From NCBI RefSeq assembly GCF_025567095.1, contig NZ_JAOQJH010000001.1: DNA of 64,000 bases; one strand, written 5' to 3'. The translations under genes and the position numbers were made by a program. The DNA comes from Anthropogastromicrobium aceti (lineage in GTDB: Bacteria; Bacillota; Clostridia; Lachnospirales; Lachnospiraceae). Every line of letters begins with the position of its first letter. Positions within the stretch are counted from its first letter, which is position 1. This document shows positions 35,297 through 43,860 of the stretch, one piece after another. The notes beneath the pieces are model-generated. The model did not search any database, was not told the DNA's origin, and saw nothing but the letters and a program-made list of their open reading frames with translations.

Positions 35297-36556
35297 TTAG
35301 TGAGATGTATTGTCGCGCTTTCTGTTCAGGTAAATATCCAGCTTTTCCTTCATATTTTCCGGAATTTCCTTGGAAACAGGACAATGCTTTGCACATGCCA
35401 TATGCTCAGTAAATGCTGTGATAAAAGCAACATCCTTTGCCATATGCTCCGCCTTCATGACATCCATTGTGTCATATCGATTGTGGATGGTAGCTGTATT
35501 TCCAGATGCAATACGTGCAAAAGAAACAGCAGGAATACCCTTATCAGCGAATGGAGTAGAGTCACTAGAGTAAACGCCCTGTCTTGCAGCCATTCCAAAA
35601 CCTGTCTCAGACGCAAGGTATTCAATATAGTGAACAAGCTTTTCTTCAGAAGTACAGCAGGCAATAAACTTACCCATGATACAGCCGATCATATCCAGAT
35701 TGATATTTAAAACAGTCTTCTTTAAGTCCTCTTCATGAGCTGCAACATATGCCTTAGAGCCAAGAAGACCTCTTTCCTCACTGCCGCACCATAAGAAGCG
35801 AAGGCTATAGTGATGTGGATGCTGTCTAAAATAATCTGCAATACCAAGAAGGCCAACACTTCCGGACATATTGTCGTATACACCCTGTGACAGAGGGGTA
35901 GAATCATAATGTGCACTCAAAACGATCATCTCATCAGTTTCACCAGGAAGATCTAAAATTACATTATGAGAATCACCAATCCATTCATCCTGATTTAAAA
36001 CAATTTTTGCATTAGCTGCATTCTGTTTTACTAGCTTGATTGCAGATTTTGCATTGATATTGACACAAGGAATTTTTTTGTTGTCACTTCCTTCACGCAC
36101 AAAGCTTCTGAGCTCACGAAGATCAATATCTTCATCTGCATAGTTTGCATTTCCATCATATGTAATAATGCCAACAGCGCCATTTTCAATTAAATCGCGA
36201 TAGCCCCAGTAGCCAACACCGCCGTCGAGCATAACAATCTTTCCCTTACACTGAGCAAGTGAGCAGGCATCAGTATTTGGCATATAATAAAATGGTGCTT
36301 CAACAGTACCACTTCCAGCACAGCGATATCCCTTGCAAGGAATTTCTTTGCCATCAACAGTCAGTACTGCTTCATGGATATCACACATTTCAACCTGAAA
36401 TGCCTCCAGACGAGTTTCAAATCCCATTTTTTTACAGCATTCCTGAAGATAAATTGCACAATCTGCTTCCTCTTTTGTGCCACTGATACGTACATGCGCC
36501 ATATCCTTAAGGATATGCATCATTTCTTCCTGATAATTTTCTGTAAACAAGGCCAT
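35297..36556 (-). CDS. M28-family metallopeptidase
   Basis: A 419-residue M28 zinc aminopeptidase-like protein with a PA (protease-associated) insert in the first half. Metal and catalytic residues can be seen in LSAHYDS (His), YDNMSG (bridging Asp), SEERGLLGS (catalytic and ligand Glu), NLDMIG (Asp) and IHNRYDTMD (His). There is no signal peptide, so it is probably cytoplasmic and acts on peptides. A GAGGG site precedes the ATG at 36556, and a good promoter lies upstream on the minus strand. The pdaA-type gene diverges from it. Confidence 0.9.
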   Translation of the reverse strand: MALFTENYQEEMMHILKDMAHVRISGTKEEADCAIYLQECCKKMGFETRLEAFQVEMCDIHEAVLTVDGKEIPCKGYRCAGSGTVEAPFYYMPNTDACSLAQCKGKIVMLDGGVGYWGYRDLIENGAVGIITYDGNANYADEDIDLRELRSFVREGSDNKKIPCVNINAKSAIKLVKQNAANAKIVLNQDEWIGDSHNVILDLPGETDEMIVLSAHYDSTPLSQGVYDNMSGSVGLLGIADYFRQHPHHYSLRFLWCGSEERGLLGSKAYVAAHEEDLKKTVLNINLDMIGCIMGKFIACCTSEEKLVHYIEYLASETGFGMAARQGVYSSDSTPFADKGIPAVSFARIASGNTATIHNRYDTMDVMKAEHMAKDVAFITAFTEHMACAKHCPVSKEIPENMKEKLDIYLNRKRDNTSH

Positions 36557-36635
36557 TTTTTCCCTCTTTTCTGCAACGCCTTCTTTTTTTTAATAATTTA
36601 CGCGTATGCTTGTTTTTTGTATTGCCACAAAGTCC

Positions 36636-36664
36636 ATTATAAGAGCTGAAAAATATAAAGTCAA
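36636..36664 (-). promoter_or_regulatory. Promoter of M28 peptidase gene
   Basis: On the minus strand: TTGACT, 17-bp spacer, TATAAT. A plus-strand TTGACA at 36668-36673 may belong to the divergent pdaA gene, but its -10 box is unclear. Confidence 0.75.
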
Positions 36665-36749
36665 GCATTGACAAAAAGTGCTGCACATAAAAAATAATCT
36701 TACAGAATAGAGTGGTAGCAATCAGATGCATATAATAAGGAAGTAAGGC

Positions 36750-37538
36750 TTGAGCAAAAAAATCAAACATGGATTTACAATCATTGCCCTCTTTTGTACT
36801 GTTTTTTTAATGGGTCGTGGGGCAGGCTATTTGCAGGAAACAGCTGCTACCGTGTCATATTCAGAAAACTGGGGACTTGGCTTTGGTGCATCAGGTACAC
36901 AGCCAACAGGAAATGCCTCTGCTAAGGAGCTCGCAGAATACGATGCTTTTTATATTGGAAATACAGATGAAAAAACAATTTATTTAACATTTGACTGTGG
37001 TTATGAAAATGGAAATACTGGTGCAATACTAGATGCGTTAAAAAAACATAATGCAAAGGCAACCTTCTTTGTAGTTGGCCATTTTTTAGAGTCTGCATCT
37101 GATCTGGTGAATCGTATGGTGCAAGAAGGCCATACAGTAGGAAATCATACATATCACCATCCTGATATGTCCTCTATATCAACAATAGAAAGCTTTAAAA
37201 AAGAACTTGATGATGTACGCAATCTGTATAAAAAGATAACAGGGTTGGAAATGGCATGGTATTATCGTCCACCGCAGGGAAAATACAGTACACAAAATTT
37301 AAAAATGGCGCAAGAATTAGGTTATAAAACATTTTTCTGGAGTCTTGCCTATGTGGATTGGAATGCTGACAATCAGCCAACACATGATGAAGCATTCTCC
37401 AAACTAATTCCAAGAATCCATCCTGGTGCGATTGTACTTCTGCATAATACCTCAAAGACAAACGGTGAAATTCTAGATGAGCTTTTAACAAAATGGGAAG
37501 AAATGGGATATTCCTTTAAAACACTTGAAGAATTTTAG
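36750..37538 (+). CDS. pdaA: Polysaccharide deacetylase, PdaA-like
   Basis: A 262-residue polysaccharide deacetylase of the PdaA type, which de-acetylates muramic residues so that spore-cortex muramic delta-lactam can form. An N-terminal hydrophobic segment (about residues 8-27) is a signal peptide or membrane anchor. The NodB motifs are TFDCGYENGNT, HTYHHPD, RPPQGKYS and the late IVLLHNTS. The start is taken as TTG at 36750, preceded by AAGGAAG. The spore role agrees with gpr elsewhere in the window; sporulation control of this gene is inferred, not seen. Confidence 0.88.
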   Translation: MSKKIKHGFTIIALFCTVFLMGRGAGYLQETAATVSYSENWGLGFGASGTQPTGNASAKELAEYDAFYIGNTDEKTIYLTFDCGYENGNTGAILDALKKHNAKATFFVVGHFLESASDLVNRMVQEGHTVGNHTYHHPDMSSISTIESFKKELDDVRNLYKKITGLEMAWYYRPPQGKYSTQNLKMAQELGYKTFFWSLAYVDWNADNQPTHDEAFSKLIPRIHPGAIVLLHNTSKTNGEILDELLTKWEEMGYSFKTLEEF

Positions 37539-37545
37539 AAAGAGC

Positions 37546-37574
37546 TTGATATTTAATGCAATTTTTGTTATACT
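37546..37574 (+). promoter_or_regulatory. Promoter upstream of yitT-type gene
   Basis: TTGATA, 17-bp spacer, TATACT. The predicted transcript start near 37581 lies only about 25 bases before a terminator hairpin. Confidence 0.7.
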
Positions 37575-37604
37575 TTTTAAGTATTAGGCGCGTAGCCTCG
37601 ATCC

Positions 37605-37644
37605 ACGGCTGTCAGGGAAAATCTCTCTGGCAGCCGTTTTTTTT
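37605..37644 (+). terminator. Terminator between pdaA and yitT genes
   Basis: CGGCTGTCAG pairs with CTGGCAGCCG (one G-U pair), followed by eight T residues. It may end pdaA transcription. Because a promoter lies just upstream, it may instead attenuate the yitT transcript. Confidence 0.85.
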
Positions 37645-37670
37645 GATTAAAATTCAGAAAGGAGCAGCAT

Positions 37671-38534
37671 ATGTTCAAAAAAATCTTTCCTCTGCTTCGC
37701 GATATTGCAATCGTGATCGGCGGAAACATCATTTATGCCTGCGGTGTCGCCTTTTTTATTCTTCCAGGCGGATTAATCACAGGAGGAACAACAGGAATTG
37801 CCCTGTTTATTCAACATTTGTTTGGTGTGCCCATTTCCACCTTCGTACTCTGCTTTAATGCGGTGATGTTTTTTATGGGACTATTAGTACTTGGCCGCAA
37901 ATTTGCCGCGACAACCATTTTGTCTACATTTGTATATCCGATTGCACTTGAGATGATACAGCGCTTATCAAACGGATTTGTCATAACAACTGATCCTGTT
38001 CTTTGTACTGTATTTGGTGGATTATGTATAGGAGCTGCAATTGGAATCGTTATTCGTACAGGCGCTTCAACAGGTGGTATGGACATTCCTCCTCTTGTAT
38101 TGAACAAGCTGTTTCGTTTGCCAGTATCCGTAACGATGTACTTGTTTGATTTCGTGATTTTAATTTTACAGGCATTTTCATGTACAGGAGAAGAAGTACT
38201 ATACGGAATTTTACTAATTTTGATTTATACGATTGTTCTGGATAAGTGTCTAATGATAGGAACAGAAAAGGTTGAGATTAAGGTAATCAGTCATGAGCAT
38301 GAGAGGATCCGTCAGGAAATTTTACAGGAAATCGACAGAGGCGTCACCATTTTAAATGGACAGACTGGCTATATGAGAGAAAACACAGAGCTTGTCTTAA
38401 GTGTAGTGTCCAGCCGTGAGGTGGGACGTGTCAGAAAACTTGTCCACAGCATTGACAGCAGTGCATTTTTAATCATCAGCCGTGTAACAGAAGTGCGCGG
38501 CCGCGGATTTACTCAGGAAAAAGAATATAAATAA
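37671..38534 (+). CDS. YitT-family membrane protein (DUF161/DUF2179)
   Basis: A 287-residue protein of the YitT family. About five or six hydrophobic segments occupy residues 10-205 (for example IAIVIGGNIIYACGVAFFIL and GASTGGMDIPPLVLNK). A soluble DUF2179 domain follows (LILIYT onward to VVSSREVGRVRKLV). Function is unknown in general; members are integral membrane proteins. GGAGC precedes the ATG at 37671. It lies downstream of a promoter and a terminator hairpin. Confidence 0.9.
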   Translation: MFKKIFPLLRDIAIVIGGNIIYACGVAFFILPGGLITGGTTGIALFIQHLFGVPISTFVLCFNAVMFFMGLLVLGRKFAATTILSTFVYPIALEMIQRLSNGFVITTDPVLCTVFGGLCIGAAIGIVIRTGASTGGMDIPPLVLNKLFRLPVSVTMYLFDFVILILQAFSCTGEEVLYGILLILIYTIVLDKCLMIGTEKVEIKVISHEHERIRQEILQEIDRGVTILNGQTGYMRENTELVLSVVSSREVGRVRKLVHSIDSSAFLIISRVTEVRGRGFTQEKEYK

Positions 38535-38677
38535 TTGTCGGAATAGGTAACTTTATGTGAAATTAGCAGGAATTGGAACTTGTTTTGATTTGTTTTGTTG
38601 TGTAATATACTGATTGATAAGCTTAGTGTGTCAAACAACTAAAGACTTTGAATTTTTATAATAGGAGGATATACCAC

Positions 38678-41053
38678 ATGGTAGAGACAAATATTGCAAA
38701 TAGTCAGCCAGTAAGCGATGAGTACCTGGAAAAAATGAATGCATATTGGCGTGCTGCCAACTATCTGGGTGCTGCTCAGCTGTATCTGCTTGATAACCCA
38801 CTGTTACGTGAGCCGCTGACAATGGAGCATGTAAAGAAGAAGATCGTAGGTCATTGGGGAACAGTTCCGGGACAGAACTTCGTGTATGTTCATTTAAATC
38901 GTGTAATCAAGAAATATGATCAGGATATGATTTTAATTTCAGGTCCTGGACATGGTGGAAATTTCTTTGTAGCAAATACATATCTGGAGGGTACTTACAG
39001 CGAAGTTTATCCGAATATCGGTGAGGATATGGATGGATTAAAGAAGCTGTGCAAGCAGTTCTCATTTCCAGGTGGTATCTCCAGTCATGTCGCTCCTGAA
39101 ACACCAGGATCCATCAATGAAGGTGGTGAACTTGGTTATTCCATGGCACATGCATTTGGTGCTGTATTTGATAACCCAGATCTTATTGCTGCATGTATAG
39201 TTGGTGATGGAGAGGCTGAGACAGGTCCTCTTGCAACATCATGGCAGTGTAACAAATTCTTAAACCCAATTAATGATGGTGCCGTTCTTCCAATCCTTCA
39301 TCTGAATGGATATAAGATCAGCAATCCTACCATCTTCGCACGTAACACTCATGAGGAAGTAGAGCACTTCTTTGATGGATGTGGTTGGAAGCCATATTTC
39401 GTAGAAGGCAGTGATCCGATGGAAATGCACAGAAAGATGGCAGATGCTCTTGATCAGGCAATGGACGAGATCAAGGCAATCCAGAAGAATGCCCGTGAAA
39501 ATAATGATACAACAAGACATAAGTGGCCAATGATCGTTCTTCGTACACCAAAGGGATGGACAGGACCAAAGGTAGTTGATGGAAAGCAGATTGAAGGTTC
39601 CTTCCGTGCTCATCAGGTTCCGATTATGATGGATCAGCCTGAGCATCTTCAGATGTTAAATGACTGGTTAAAGAGCTATCATCCAGAAGAACTGTTTGAT
39701 GAAAACGGCAGACTGATTCCAGAATTAAGAGAATTGGCACCAAAGGGTGACAGAAGAATCGGTTCTAACCCACATGCAAATGGCGGAAAGCTTCTTAGAG
39801 ATCTTCGTCTTCCAGATTTCCGTAAGTATGGCATTGATGTGCCAAAGCCAGGTGCTGTTGAGGCACAGGATATGATCGAGCTTGGAGGATTTGTAAGAGA
39901 TATCTTCAAGATGAATGATGATTCTAAAAACTTCCGTATCTTTGGACCAGATGAGACTATGTCCAACCGTCTTGGCAAGGTATTTGAAGTTACAAATCGT
40001 GACTGGAACGATGAAAAGTATGATACAGATGAGTTCTTAGCTGCTGATGGCCGTGTTATGGACTCTATGTTAAGTGAGCATATGTGCGAGGGATGGCTTG
40101 AGGGTTATCTGTTAACAGGACGTCATGGATTCTTTGCAAGCTATGAAGCATTTATTCGTGTTGTAGATTCCATGTGTGCTCAGCATGCAAAGTGGTTAAA
40201 GGTTTGCAATCAGCTGCCATGGAGACAGTCTATTGCATCTTTGAACCTGATCCTTTCCTCAAACGTATGGCAGCAGGATCACAATGGATTTACTCATCAG
40301 GATCCAGGCTTCTTAGATCATATCGCAAATAAGAAAGCAGATGTTGTTCGTCTTTATCTGCCGCCAGATACAAACTGTCTGTTATCATGCTTCGATCACT
40401 GCATCAGAAGCCGTGATTACGTAAACGTACTTGTAACATCCAAGCATCCAAGACAGCAGTGGCTGACCATGGAGCAGGCTGTAAAGCATTGCACACAGGG
40501 TATCGGCATCTGGGAGTGGGCAAGCAATGATCAGGGCTCTGAGCCGGATATCGTTATGGCTTGCTGCGGTGATACACCAACACTCGAGACATTAGCAGCT
40601 GTTACGATCTTAAGAGAGGCAATTCCAGAGATCAAAATTCGTGTTATCAATGTTGTCGATCTTATGAAGTTAGAGCCGGCAACTGAGCATCCACATGGTC
40701 TTACTGATGCTGATTATGATGCTTTGTTCACAAAGGACAAGCCGATTATCTTCGCATTCCATGGTTATCATACACTGATTCATGAGTTAACCTATACCAG
40801 AACAAACCGCAACATCCATGTTTACGGCTACAAAGAAGAGGGTACCATCACAACACCATTTGATATGCGTGTTCAGAATGAGATCGACCGCTTCCATCTG
40901 GTAAAGAATGCAATCCAGAATCTGCCACAGTTAGGAAATCGTGGTGCTTATCTGATTCAGAAGATGAATGATAAATTAGTAGAGCATAAGCAGTATATCC
41001 ATGAGTATGGTATTGATATGCCAGAGATTCGCGACTGGAAGTGGAACTTGTAA
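38678..41053 (+). CDS. xfp: Phosphoketolase (Xfp)
   Basis: A 791-residue thiamine-diphosphate phosphoketolase that splits xylulose 5-phosphate and/or fructose 6-phosphate with phosphate to acetyl phosphate plus an aldose phosphate. The N-terminal HWGTVPGQNFVYVHLNR, GDGEAETGPLATSWQCNK (TPP site) and LQ-rich C-terminal half match the family, and length is typical. The ATG at 38678 is used: it follows AGGAGG at nine bases, while an earlier ATG has none. Its stop codon TAA overlaps the first bases of structured-repeat copy 2. Acetyl phosphate would supply ATP and acetate in fermentation. Confidence 0.96.
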   Translation: MVETNIANSQPVSDEYLEKMNAYWRAANYLGAAQLYLLDNPLLREPLTMEHVKKKIVGHWGTVPGQNFVYVHLNRVIKKYDQDMILISGPGHGGNFFVANTYLEGTYSEVYPNIGEDMDGLKKLCKQFSFPGGISSHVAPETPGSINEGGELGYSMAHAFGAVFDNPDLIAACIVGDGEAETGPLATSWQCNKFLNPINDGAVLPILHLNGYKISNPTIFARNTHEEVEHFFDGCGWKPYFVEGSDPMEMHRKMADALDQAMDEIKAIQKNARENNDTTRHKWPMIVLRTPKGWTGPKVVDGKQIEGSFRAHQVPIMMDQPEHLQMLNDWLKSYHPEELFDENGRLIPELRELAPKGDRRIGSNPHANGGKLLRDLRLPDFRKYGIDVPKPGAVEAQDMIELGGFVRDIFKMNDDSKNFRIFGPDETMSNRLGKVFEVTNRDWNDEKYDTDEFLAADGRVMDSMLSEHMCEGWLEGYLLTGRHGFFASYEAFIRVVDSMCAQHAKWLKVCNQLPWRQSIASLNLILSSNVWQQDHNGFTHQDPGFLDHIANKKADVVRLYLPPDTNCLLSCFDHCIRSRDYVNVLVTSKHPRQQWLTMEQAVKHCTQGIGIWEWASNDQGSEPDIVMACCGDTPTLETLAAVTILREAIPEIKIRVINVVDLMKLEPATEHPHGLTDADYDALFTKDKPIIFAFHGYHTLIHELTYTRTNRNIHVYGYKEEGTITTPFDMRVQNEIDRFHLVKNAIQNLPQLGNRGAYLIQKMNDKLVEHKQYIHEYGIDMPEIRDWKWNL

Positions 41054-41191
41054 TTATTCAGAGCCATGCGAAATTGCAGAAAAGTACGAGTCATGTTTGC
41101 ATGAGCGAGTACTTTTCTAGCAATTTCATATGGCGAGAAGCCACAACGAGATGAAGCGTAGTGGAATCGAGGTGCGGCTCTGAATAATTAC
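41050..41191 (+). repeat. Structured intergenic repeat, copy 2
   Basis: This 142-nt copy is bounded by a 16-bp perfect inverted repeat, 41050-41065 with 41176-41191. The GCCATGCGAAATTGC stem pairs with its partner at 41120-41134. The hairpin between them, AGAAAAGTAC pairing with GTACTTTTCT, is unrelated in sequence to that of copy 1 (58-200) but has the same fold. Compared with copy 1, C62-G196 becomes T41054-A41187, and A78-T124 becomes G41070-C41127: both changes keep pairing. It starts in the xfp stop codon and ends before the terminator of xfp. Confidence 0.75.
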
Positions 41192-41206
41192 GATTATAAA
41201 TCAAAT

Positions 41207-41250
41207 AAAAAGAGACAGGGAAGTATTATAGTCTTTCCTGTCTCTTTTTT
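41207..41250. terminator. Bidirectional terminator between xfp and AraC gene
   Basis: AAAAGAGACAGG pairs with CCTGTCTCTTTT, with T-rich flanks on both sides. It can end xfp on the plus strand and the AraC gene on the minus strand, whose stop codon lies inside it. Confidence 0.85.
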
Positions 41251-42293
41251 CTATATTGAGCCGGCGTACAATTGTTTCGCTCTATGAATATACGGTAAAA
41301 ATATCCCTTGTTATGATATCCGACCTCTTCAGCAATCTGTTCAATAGTATTATTTGTCTCGGTAAGCAGCAGCTCTGCACGTTCTAAACGAAGCATCTGC
41401 AAATACTCGATATATGTCATTCCTGTTTGAACCTTCAAAAGGCGATTAAAATAATCTTCATAAAAATGAAATTCCTGTGTCAGCATCTGAATTGAGATAT
41501 GATTTAAGTGAAGCTTTATGAAATCAGTAAGCTGATTAAAAAGAATGACATTCATACGTTGGCGCTGCTTTTTAGAAAGTGAAAATTCATATTGGGAACC
41601 CAACATCTGAAAAACGCGTGTCATAAGTCCGCTGCAAATAATCGGTGTTGCAATGTCATGACGTGACAGCTCATATAATACAGAACGCAGCGTATCTTCC
41701 ATATCTTGAATTACATGTGTTTCACGCGGTCGGAAGGTTAAAAACTGCTGTAATGCTTTTTGCTCCAATAGTGCCATATGAAGAAATGATGCAATATCTT
41801 CTGGTGCGGTATGATTATCACTGATACTTGTAAACATTGCATTTGTAATACCAAAGAATACAATCGTGCACTCATTTTCATCTAAAATTTCCTGATGCAG
41901 ACAATTTTTATCAATCAGACAAAATTCACCAGGATGAAAAATATATTCTGTTTCCAGAATCTTCTGGTGATATTCGCCTTCCAAAACATAGAAAAATTCA
42001 AGATATTCGTGAGAGTGCAGCTGTGTGCGTGTTCCAGACAGGAAACTTCTTTCATAACAAAATGGGTAAGGTGTCGGAAGAATTGTAGCCGACAATAAAT
42101 GACCATCATGAATATTCCAGAGGAGAGCAAATAAATGCTCATCCTCTGGAAGTGGAAATGGGCGAATGCCCTGTACACTTGATGAAGCTTCCGGCATAAG
42201 GATTCCAAAGCTGTCATATGCCTGTGGAATCCTTACGTTATCAAAGCCCTTTGCTTTATAAATAATGTTTTTTACATATTGAAGCAGTGACAT
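41226..42293 (-). CDS. AraC-family regulator directly downstream of argG
   Basis: A 355-residue transcription factor. A cupin-type sensor occupies about residues 60-200 (LHSHEYLEFFYVLEGEYHQ). The AraC helix-turn-helix pair is at the C terminus (SIQMLTQEFHFYEDYFNRLL, then IEQIAEEVGYHNKGYFYRIF). The ATG at 42293 comes five bases after the argG stop, so it is very likely co-transcribed with argG, with only a weak purine-rich ribosome site inside the argG end. The phosphoketolase gene converges on it. Ligand and targets are unknown. Confidence 0.92.
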   Translation of the reverse strand: MSLLQYVKNIIYKAKGFDNVRIPQAYDSFGILMPEASSSVQGIRPFPLPEDEHLFALLWNIHDGHLLSATILPTPYPFCYERSFLSGTRTQLHSHEYLEFFYVLEGEYHQKILETEYIFHPGEFCLIDKNCLHQEILDENECTIVFFGITNAMFTSISDNHTAPEDIASFLHMALLEQKALQQFLTFRPRETHVIQDMEDTLRSVLYELSRHDIATPIICSGLMTRVFQMLGSQYEFSLSKKQRQRMNVILFNQLTDFIKLHLNHISIQMLTQEFHFYEDYFNRLLKVQTGMTYIEYLQMLRLERAELLLTETNNTIEQIAEEVGYHNKGYFYRIFIERNNCTPAQYRKKRQERL

Positions 42294-42298
42294 AATAA

Positions 42299-43525
42299 TT
42301 ATTTCTTCTTCTCAGCCTCTGCCAGCTTCATTGCGCGAACCTTTAAGGAAAGACCGAACAGGTTAATGAAGCCCTCTGCGTCATGATGATCATACATATC
42401 TCCAGTAGCAAAGGAAGCAATGCTTTCATTGTACAGGCTGTATGGAGAAGTAGTTCCCTGCTTGATGATATTGCCCTTATACAGCTTAAGATTAGCAGTA
42501 CCAGTTACATATTCCTGGCTCGCCTTTATGTAAGCGCGAAGAGAATCACATAAAGGTGTAAACCACTTGCCCTCGTAAACAATATCTGCAAAACGGTTGT
42601 CAACAGTCTTCTTGAATGCCATGGAATCACGGTCAAGAATCAGCTCCTCAAGCTGCTTATGAGCTGCCATAAGGATAGTTCCGCCAGGTGTTTCATAAAC
42701 ACCACGAGATTTCATACCAACAACACGGTTTTCAACGATATCAACGATTCCTATTCCGTTTGCACCACCAATCTTATTTAATTCAGTAACGATTTCAGAA
42801 TACTTCATTTCTTTTCCGTTTAATGCAACCGGAATACCCTTCTCAAAAGAAATAGAAATCTCAGTAGCAACATCTGGTGCTTTCTCAGGAGATACGCCAA
42901 GAACAAGCAGATGATCATAATTTGGTGCCTGAGACGGATCCTCTAACTCAAGACCTTCATGGCTGATGTGCCACAGATTGCGGTCACGGCTATAGCTGTT
43001 ATCAACAGAGGAGAATGGAAGATTAATGCCATGCTTCTTGCAGTATTCAATCTCATCTTCACGTGATTTCATATTCCAGGTTTCATTACATCTCCAAGGA
43101 GCGATGATCTTTAAATCAGGAGCAAGTGCCTTAAATGCCAGCTCAAAACGAACCTGATCATTTCCCTTTCCTGTAGCACCATGACATACAGCAACAGCTC
43201 CTTCTTTTCTTGCAATCTCAACAAGCTTCTTTGCAATAAGCGGACGTGCCATAGAAGTACCTAACAGATATTCATTCTCATATGTAGCGTTTGCCTGAAC
43301 ACATGGAGCAACATACTCATCGCAAAACTCATCTACTACATCTAAAATATAAAGCTTCTCAGCGCCAGAGAGCTTTGCACGTTCCTGCAGACCATCAATC
43401 TCGTTGCCCTGTCCTACATTAACACAGCAGCATACAACATCATAATCATAATTTTCCTTCAGCCACGGAATAACAGCAGTAGTATCAAGACCGCCAGAAT
43501 ATGCTAAAACAACTTTTTCTTTCAT
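42299..43525 (-). CDS. argG: Argininosuccinate synthase
   Basis: A 408-residue enzyme joining citrulline and aspartate with ATP to argininosuccinate, the next-to-last arginine step. The N-terminal P-loop AYSGGLDTT (residues 8-16), CHGATGKGNDQVRFE and GVYETPGGTIL are family hallmarks. The ATG at 43525 is used: GAGGAG lies just upstream, and an in-frame start 81 bases earlier is unsupported. It diverges from argJBD over a 335-bp intergenic region with palindromes, and an AraC gene follows it after five bases. Confidence 0.96.
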   Translation of the reverse strand: MKEKVVLAYSGGLDTTAVIPWLKENYDYDVVCCCVNVGQGNEIDGLQERAKLSGAEKLYILDVVDEFCDEYVAPCVQANATYENEYLLGTSMARPLIAKKLVEIARKEGAVAVCHGATGKGNDQVRFELAFKALAPDLKIIAPWRCNETWNMKSREDEIEYCKKHGINLPFSSVDNSYSRDRNLWHISHEGLELEDPSQAPNYDHLLVLGVSPEKAPDVATEISISFEKGIPVALNGKEMKYSEIVTELNKIGGANGIGIVDIVENRVVGMKSRGVYETPGGTILMAAHKQLEELILDRDSMAFKKTVDNRFADIVYEGKWFTPLCDSLRAYIKASQEYVTGTANLKLYKGNIIKQGTTSPYSLYNESIASFATGDMYDHHDAEGFINLFGLSLKVRAMKLAEAEKKK

Positions 43526-43604
43526 AATAGTATCTCCTCTGTTTTTTTCACTTTTTGTTGAAAACCATATCAAAACGATATGCGTTGTTTGTTTTCTGTA
43601 CACC

Positions 43605-43633
43605 ACTATACAACATTACTTTTTGAAATGCAA
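43605..43633 (-). promoter_or_regulatory. argG promoter
   Basis: On the minus strand: TTGCAT, 17-bp spacer, TATAGT. A palindrome TTGCATAAATGCAA lies at 43664-43677, just upstream of this -35 box. Confidence 0.7.
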
Positions 43634-43663
43634 TAGGAAAAACAAAAAAAATAGAAAAAGCAC

Positions 43664-43692
43664 TTGCATAAATGCAAATATATGCGTATAAT
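43664..43692 (+). promoter_or_regulatory. argJ distal promoter with palindromic -35 region
   Basis: TTGCAT, 17-bp spacer, TATAAT. The -35 box is the left half of the perfect palindrome TTGCATAAATGCAA. The rest of the 335-bp intergenic region contains another inverted repeat and a proximal promoter. Confidence 0.65.
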
Positions 43693-43756
43693 ACTGAATA
43701 TTAGCCGGAAACACGGTGTATATATTCAACTACTGTGTATAAAATTATAGCACATG

Positions 43757-43785
43757 ACTATTTTATCATAGTAAAGTAAAATAGT
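43757..43785 (+). promoter_or_regulatory. Inverted repeat upstream of argJ, possible operator
   Basis: ACTATTTTA at 43757-43765 and TAAAATAGT at 43777-43785 form a perfect 9-bp inverted repeat with an 11-bp spacer, immediately upstream of the proximal argJ promoter. It is a candidate ArgR or other operator; it is not a textbook ARG box. Confidence 0.45.
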
Positions 43786-43794
43786 GGATTATAC

Positions 43795-43822
43795 TTGATT
43801 TGACCTCAAAGTGTGTTATACT
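43795..43822 (+). promoter_or_regulatory. argJ proximal promoter
   Basis: TTGATT, 16-bp spacer, TATACT. The ATG of argJ is 38 bases downstream. Confidence 0.6.
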
Positions 43823-43860
43823 TGGCATAGAAATTACAAAATCAAAGAAAGGATACAAAA

